This document shows, one piece after another, positions 4,622 through 8,450 of a stretch of DNA of 8,450 nucleotides. Below the pieces are notes generated by a model. That model ran no database searches. It had not been told where the DNA came from and was given only the letters and a program-made list of their open reading frames with translations. This DNA is from an uncultured Terriglobales bacterium (lineage in GTDB: Bacteria > Acidobacteriota > Terriglobia > Terriglobales > Acidobacteriaceae), in contig CATPBY010000324.1 of the NCBI GenBank assembly GCA_955652845.1, forward strand, positions 1 to 8,450, read 5' to 3'. Every line of letters begins with the position of its first letter. The stretch's first letter is position 1. The translations under genes were made by a program, and so were the position numbers.

Positions 4622-6171
4622 ACAGTCACAGCCACGTTTTGCTGATTGAGGATAATCCCGGAGACGCCGATCTGGTTCGCCTGCGGCTGGTGGAAGCCAA
4701 CTCCGATGTCTCTGTCTCCTCCGTGGACCGGCTATCCGCAGGTCTGGAATCCATTGCCGCGAAACCCCCTGCCATGGTGCTGCTCGACCTGAATCTTCCC
4801 GATAGCCGCGGGGCGGCAACCTTCCGCAGCGTGCTGCAGCGCGCGCCTGGAATTCCGGTGGTGGTTCTGTCGGGACAGGAAGATGAAGAACTGGCGGTCA
4901 AAGCCGTCCACCAGGGAGTGCAGGACTTCCTGGTGAAAGGCAACTTTAACAGCAAGCAACTGGCCCGTGCCATGCGTTACGCTATCGAGCGCCAGGGGTT
5001 GCTGACTTCTCTCGACATGAGCCGCAAGCAGCAACTGCAGTTCAAAGACGAATTCTTGTCGCATGTCTCCCATGAACTGCGCACCCCCCTGACCTGCATG
5101 CATCAGTTTGTCACGATTCTTCTCGACGGGCTGGCAGGTCCCGTCGTGCCCGAGCAGCGCGAACATCTTGGCACCATCTTGCGCAGCGTGAACCAGCTGC
5201 ACGGCATGATCGCAGATTTGCTGGAAGCCTCGCGGGCCGAATCCGGAAAAATCGCCATCGAACCGCGCTGCATCGCCGTCGGCGATGTGATTCGTGATGC
5301 GGTCGCCATGTTGCGGGCCGCTGCCCGCGAAAAACAGATTGGGCTGGAGATGGCGGTAGATTCCAGGATACCCCTGGTGCTGGCGGACTCCGACCGCATC
5401 TTTCAGGTGCTGACAAATCTTCTGGAAAATGCCCTGAAATTTACCCCGCCCGACGGATCCGTCATGGTGAAAGCCTGCCTGGTCGATGCCGATCCGGATT
5501 TCGTTTACATCTCGGTGGCTGATACTGGGCGCGGCATCGGTCCCTCGGCTAAAGCGCTGATCTTTGAGCGTCTGTACCAGGACCCGAACTCAGTTGAGGA
5601 ACGCCGCAACGGTCTGGGTTTGGGACTCTACATCGCGAAGGAATTGATCCGCCTGCATGGCGGAAGAATCTGGGTTGAAAGCCAGCCTGGCCAAGGCAGC
5701 CTGTTCACTTTTGCCTTGCCGCTGTTTTCACTGGCCAGACTCGTGTTTCCCGTCATCACGGATCAGGGCCGCCTGCGCGACGCAATCTCGCTGGTTACCA
5801 TCGAGCTGACGCCGGGTGTAGCCGTGGCATCCGCCGCGCGGAAAGAAATCCGTCACAGTTGCGCGCAGATCCTGCGTTCCTGCATTCAGCCTGATAAAGA
5901 CCTGTTGCTGCCCGCCGTGGCCAGGGCCGGCGCCGGGGAATCTTTCGTGATCGTGGCCTCTACCGGTGAAGCGGGCGCGCAGATCATACAAAAACGAATT
6001 TATGCACAGACTGCACGCAACGAACAGCTGAATCAGCTGGGGACTTTCACGGTCTCCAGCAAAACTCTGGCGCTTCCTTCTCCCCAAGAGGGGAAAACCC
6101 TGCACCAGCTGGTGCAGGCGGTTGCCGATGACATTACCCAGTCGTTGCTCAGCCCACTTCGTCCTATATGA
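4618..6171 (+). CDS. Receiver-domain histidine kinase with degenerate GGDEF-like C-terminal domain
   Basis: 517 residues. Receiver at about 5-125 (E11-D12, phosphoacceptor D57 in LLDLNLPD, S85, K107-G), a helical linker, HisKA with H152 in SHVSHELRTPLT, HATPase with N box N267/N271, G1 D302-T-G-R-G-I-G, F316 and G2 G332-L-G-L-G. All kinase residues are intact. There is no sensor or membrane segment. After the kinase core ends (about 368) come some 150 extra residues. A strand ISLVTIEL (390-397), a helix containing C415/C422, then R436-A-G-A-G-E-S-F-V-I-V and a further alpha/beta pattern follow the order of a GGDEF/nucleotide-cyclase fold. The signature is eroded and metal-binding Asp residues are missing, so catalysis is unlikely; a binding or regulatory role is inferred. 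The ATG overlaps the previous stop (ATGA) and is preceded by GAGGAGAGG. Confidence 0.9.
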   Translation: MNSHSHVLLIEDNPGDADLVRLRLVEANSDVSVSSVDRLSAGLESIAAKPPAMVLLDLNLPDSRGAATFRSVLQRAPGIPVVVLSGQEDEELAVKAVHQGVQDFLVKGNFNSKQLARAMRYAIERQGLLTSLDMSRKQQLQFKDEFLSHVSHELRTPLTCMHQFVTILLDGLAGPVVPEQREHLGTILRSVNQLHGMIADLLEASRAESGKIAIEPRCIAVGDVIRDAVAMLRAAAREKQIGLEMAVDSRIPLVLADSDRIFQVLTNLLENALKFTPPDGSVMVKACLVDADPDFVYISVADTGRGIGPSAKALIFERLYQDPNSVEERRNGLGLGLYIAKELIRLHGGRIWVESQPGQGSLFTFALPLFSLARLVFPVITDQGRLRDAISLVTIELTPGVAVASAARKEIRHSCAQILRSCIQPDKDLLLPAVARAGAGESFVIVASTGEAGAQIIQKRIYAQTARNEQLNQLGTFTVSSKTLALPSPQEGKTLHQLVQAVADDITQSLLSPLRPI

Positions 6172-6211
6172 GTGCATGGGACCCATTGAATAAGAAAGAA
6201 GAGAGGACACC

Positions 6212-6619
6212 ATGAATAAACCGAAAATCCTGATTGTTGACGATGATCCCGACCTGCGCCGCGGTCTGAATCTGCGATTGCGCGCCAATCACTTTGAAAC
6301 CGCCTATGCCACCGATGGCTTCTCGGCAATTTCCATGGCGCAGAAGGAGCGCCCTGACCTGATCATTCTGGATATAGGACTACCGGCAGGGGATGGCTTT
6401 GTGGTGCTCGATCGCCTGCAGCAGAGCGCCCAGCTCGCCACCATTCCGGTGATCGTTTTAACCGCCCGCGATCCTCACTTCAACAAAGAACGCACTCTGC
6501 GTTCGGGCGCTACTGCCTTCCTGCAGAAGCCCGCCGATAACGACGAACTGTTAAATGTGATACGGGCGACTCTCAATCCAGCATGGCCGGGCACAGCGGC
6601 CACCGCGGGTCAGGCCTGA
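6212..6619 (+). CDS. Single-domain response regulator (CheY-like)
   Basis: A 135-residue receiver only: D10-D11-D12, phosphoacceptor D54 in ILDIGLP, T84, K106-P107. A short Ala/Thr/Gly tail after residue 120 holds no output domain. GAGAGGA precedes the ATG at good spacing, and the gene starts 40 bases after the second kinase, so it is most likely the last gene of the same operon. Within the cluster it could receive phosphoryl groups from either kinase, or act as a phosphate sink or a diffusible effector. Its KP motif differs from the kinase-linked receivers (KD, KG), consistent with separate origins. Transcription probably ends at the hairpin that follows. Confidence 0.9.
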   Translation: MNKPKILIVDDDPDLRRGLNLRLRANHFETAYATDGFSAISMAQKERPDLIILDIGLPAGDGFVVLDRLQQSAQLATIPVIVLTARDPHFNKERTLRSGATAFLQKPADNDELLNVIRATLNPAWPGTAATAGQA

Positions 6620-6644
6620 TTCGCACCCCTATATGTGAGCAAGC

Positions 6645-6673
6645 GAGAGCCGGGGACTTTCGCCCCTGCTCTC
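6645..6673. terminator. Stem-loop between convergent genes, possible bidirectional terminator
   Basis: GAGAGC (6645-6650) pairs with GCTCTC (6668-6673) and GGGG (6652-6655) with CCCC (6663-6666), with one C/T mismatch and a 7-nt loop. It lies 26 bases after the last response-regulator stop, and its left-facing end overlaps the stop codon of the dehydrogenase gene (6672-6674). No T run follows on either strand, so efficient intrinsic termination is uncertain. Confidence 0.45.
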
Positions 6674-7385
6674 AAAGCTCATTCCCATACACCGGGATTA
6701 CCGCTCCATTCACGTCCTGGCTGGCATCGCCCGTCAGCCAGGTGATTAAACTCGCGATCGTTGCTGGCTGAACCCACTTCGAGAAATCTGCATCTGGCAT
6801 GGATCGACGATTGCCGGGTGTGTCCATCGTCCCCGGAAGGATTACATTCGCGGTGATTCCGACGTCCTTGTTTTCCAGGGCAACCGTGCGGATCAGCGAA
6901 ACCATGGCGGCCTTTGACGCGCTGTAAGCACCGACACCCCGCCCAGGATCGAGCACGGCGCGACTACCTATCGCAACGATGCGCCCATTGCGCGCTTTCC
7001 TCATGACCGGCAGCGCGGCGCGCAGAATATAAAACGTGCTGTGCAGGTTGAGGTCAAACATCTGTTGATAGGTGGCGTCGTCGGTCTCGGCAATAGACTT
7101 TCCTCCCGCGAAACCGCCGACCGTGTGGATCAGAATATCGAGCCGACCGAAACCCTTGACCACGCTGTCGATCGCGCTGGTCGCGGCGCTGGATGTCGAA
7201 ATGTCCGACGCCAGAGCTCGGAACGATGGGTGGTCAAAGTCTGATTGCCGGATCCTCGGTGAAAGCCCGATGACTGTGGCGCCGGCTGCAAGCAGGTCCT
7301 GCGTTATGAAACTGCCCAGCCCGCCGTTGGCTCCCGTGACCAGCGCGATCTTATCCATGTTTTTACTATCTTCATTATTTTTCAT
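6672..7385 (-). CDS. Short-chain dehydrogenase/reductase (SDR), NAD(P)-dependent
   Basis: 237 residues from the ATG at 7385-7383, chosen because GGAG (plus positions 7394-7391) sits exactly five bases ahead; an ATG 18 bases farther upstream lacks a site. Classical SDR features: Rossmann motif T17-G-A-N-G-G-L-G, D61 in DIS, N113 in DLNLH, S141, and Y154-S-A-S-K158, so the Asn-Ser-Tyr-Lys catalytic set is complete. The end, GAVIPVYG, is the usual SDR C-terminus. The conserved NNAG after strand 4 is replaced by HTVGG, a tolerated variant. R44 after strand 2 may favour NADP(H). The substrate (an alcohol or ketone) cannot be deduced. The gene stands alone, convergent with the phosphorelay operon and 142 bases downstream of a co-oriented gene; co-transcription with that gene is possible but not shown. 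Confidence 0.92.
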   Translation of the reverse strand: MKNNEDSKNMDKIALVTGANGGLGSFITQDLLAAGATVIGLSPRIRQSDFDHPSFRALASDISTSSAATSAIDSVVKGFGRLDILIHTVGGFAGGKSIAETDDATYQQMFDLNLHSTFYILRAALPVMRKARNGRIVAIGSRAVLDPGRGVGAYSASKAAMVSLIRTVALENKDVGITANVILPGTMDTPGNRRSMPDADFSKWVQPATIASLITWLTGDASQDVNGAVIPVYGNEL

Positions 7386-7402
7386 CTCATCTCCGATATG
7401 CA

Positions 7403-7416
7403 TTCCGGCACCGGAA
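7403..7416. promoter_or_regulatory. Inverted repeat TTCCGG-CA-CCGGAA upstream of the SDR start
   Basis: A perfect 6-bp inverted repeat with a 2-bp spacer lies 18-31 bases before the SDR start codon, a plausible operator or short leader hairpin. No -35/-10 pair was recognised in the 142-base gap (7386-7527). Confidence 0.3.
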
Positions 7417-7527
7417 GAGGTTACGACGATTTCGGATCAAATGGCGACCCGCCGCTCCTCTTCGAGGGATTCCCCGGGTGAGTTGGAAGGTCTGGGAAAG
7501 GATTCACGGCAATTCCTACGATTTGTT

Positions 7528-8450
7528 TTAAGGGTGCGCGAGTTTAATATCCACCCTCACACTGCCCGGCTCCGGTGAGAGACTCACGCTGCGTATCACC
7601 TTTGCGTCTTCCGTTCCCACGATGAGCGTGAACTCTCCCGCCGGAAGGTCCTGAAAATCGAATTTCCCCGCTGAATTTGTGGTCGTTCTTCGGGCAAGTG
7701 GCCCTAACTCCACTGGTACTCCGGGAGCGGGAACATACTTTCCTGGAATGGTGTCATAAGTGGTGACCTGCCCCCGCAACGATCGGAATGCCGTCAGCAG
7801 AAAATTAACGTTCCCGAGAGTGCCGTTCTCAATGCTGATCCGCTGAGGCTTGAGACTATCCGCCATATATCCCGCAGGAAGGCTGTTGGGGTCGATGGTG
7901 ACGTCATATTCCCCAGCGCTGAGTCCGGTGACAGAAAACCGCCCTCCAGCGTCCGATTGCGTATCCAGTCGCTGATTCTTGCCAGCTACGAGAACGTGCG
8001 CTCCCTCCACCCCGGAGCCGGCATCGTTCTTCAAATATCCTACTAACTCAGCGGCAGCAAAACGTATGCCAATATTTCTCTCCTGGTTAATGTTGGTCAC
8101 AAATTTCGAGGGGCCGGTAAACCAGAAGGGCTTGCTCGATTGAAAGCGGACTTCAACCGAGTGCTGGCCTTCAGCAACGCGGCGAAAAATATAGAATCCG
8201 TGGGCATCGGTTTCAGTCCTCTGGGTATTATCGAGTATCACTTCGAGGCCGGCCAGTTCCGGCAGTCCTTTGCGGAACTTGCCTTGTCCTTCTTCATCTT
8301 CGAAAACGGTTCCGCTGACGATGCCGGACTTGTATCCCGAAAGCAAAGCGGGCAGGGTGGAGAAGTTGCGGCGCAGCGCGATCTGCGCCTGCGGATAATA
8401 TTGCGCCTGGCTGGTAGTGACCAGGTGCAGGACGGAAAATGAGCCGGAAA
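7528..8450 (-). CDS. Large surface/outer-membrane protein, C-terminal part with three carboxypeptidase-regulatory/SdrD B-like repeats; N-terminus outside window
   Basis: The minus-strand frame is open from the right edge to a TAA at 7530-7528, giving 306 visible residues with no credible start inside. A TTG at 8346 is in frame but falls inside continuous, similarly composed sequence. Seen: about 40 residues of preceding domain, then three homologous beta-sandwich modules, each ending in a variant of T-x-S/D-A-x-G-x-F-x-F-x-x-L-x-x-G-x-Y/F. The repeat ends read TDAHGFYIFRRVAEGQHSVEV, QSDAGGRFSVTGLSAGEYDV and NSAGKFDFQDLPAGEFTLIV. Known: such transthyretin-like/SdrD B-like modules occur in secreted and outer-membrane proteins and are abundant in Acidobacteriota. 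Inference: an exported structural, adhesion or usher-like protein; an enzyme is unlikely from the visible part. No Cys is visible in these repeats. Confidence 0.8.
   Translation of the reverse strand, partial: SGSFSVLHLVTTSQAQYYPQAQIALRRNFSTLPALLSGYKSGIVSGTVFEDEEGQGKFRKGLPELAGLEVILDNTQRTETDAHGFYIFRRVAEGQHSVEVRFQSSKPFWFTGPSKFVTNINQERNIGIRFAAAELVGYLKNDAGSGVEGAHVLVAGKNQRLDTQSDAGGRFSVTGLSAGEYDVTIDPNSLPAGYMADSLKPQRISIENGTLGNVNFLLTAFRSLRGQVTTYDTIPGKYVPAPGVPVELGPLARRTTTNSAGKFDFQDLPAGEFTLIVGTEDAKVIRSVSLSPEPGSVRVDIKLAHP

Noticed and set aside
5923..5956. Active diguanylate cyclase in the second kinase
   Set aside because: The GGDEF signature is replaced by GAGESF and the metal-binding aspartates are not apparent, so activity cannot be claimed.
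7386..7403. SDR start at the upstream ATG (7403)
   Set aside because: It adds six residues, one of whose codons is the Shine-Dalgarno for the ATG at 7385, and has no ribosome site of its own.

Overview
The window reads as chromosomal DNA from a moderately GC-rich Gram-negative bacterium, most plausibly an Acidobacteriota (Terriglobia-like) genome. That placement is an inference. It rests on the combination of a Tat-exported sulfite-oxidase-fold molybdoenzyme, an orphan TonB-family protein, a large protein ending in carboxypeptidase-regulatory/SdrD B-like repeats, a very short 'KVIEF' protein and a receiver-rich kinase cluster. No rRNA, tRNA, transposase, phage gene or CRISPR array is visible.

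Layout. (1) 1-677, minus strand: N-terminal 225 residues of a molybdopterin-dependent oxidoreductase that runs off the left edge. (2) 678-1116: a divergent intergenic region, then a 39-residue protein on the plus strand (941-1060) with a textbook ribosome binding site and a strong intrinsic terminator. (3) 1315-2115, plus: a TonB-family protein with one N-terminal membrane anchor and a C-terminal TonB domain. (4) 2116-2988: about 870 bases without a convincing protein gene. This stretch holds a 13-bp tandem duplication, a compact set of hairpins on the minus strand that looks like a free-standing structured RNA (about 2359-2492), a 7-bp x4 repeat, a sigma-54-like site and a REP-like palindrome. 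(5) 2989-6619, plus: a four-gene phosphorelay operon of REC-kinase, single-domain REC, REC-kinase with a degenerate GGDEF-like tail, and single-domain REC. (6) 6672-7385, minus: a short-chain dehydrogenase/reductase converging on the operon. (7) 7528-8450, minus: the C-terminal 306 residues of a large surface or outer-membrane protein ending in three beta-sandwich repeats; its start lies beyond the window.

How the genes work together. The four signalling genes are tightly coupled: a 20-nt overlap, an ATGA overlap and a 40-nt gap. They provide four receiver domains and two histidine kinases, but no recognisable sensor domain, no membrane segment and no DNA-binding output. They therefore look like a cytosolic integration module that takes phosphoryl groups or signals from elsewhere and passes them to protein partners. 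The other protein genes appear to be independent transcription units.

Most notable: the minus-strand RNA candidate, which has two hairpins capped by GNRA tetraloops only when read on the minus strand and ends in seven U; the degenerate cyclase-like tail on the second kinase; and the 39-residue protein with an internal KVI-F duplication.
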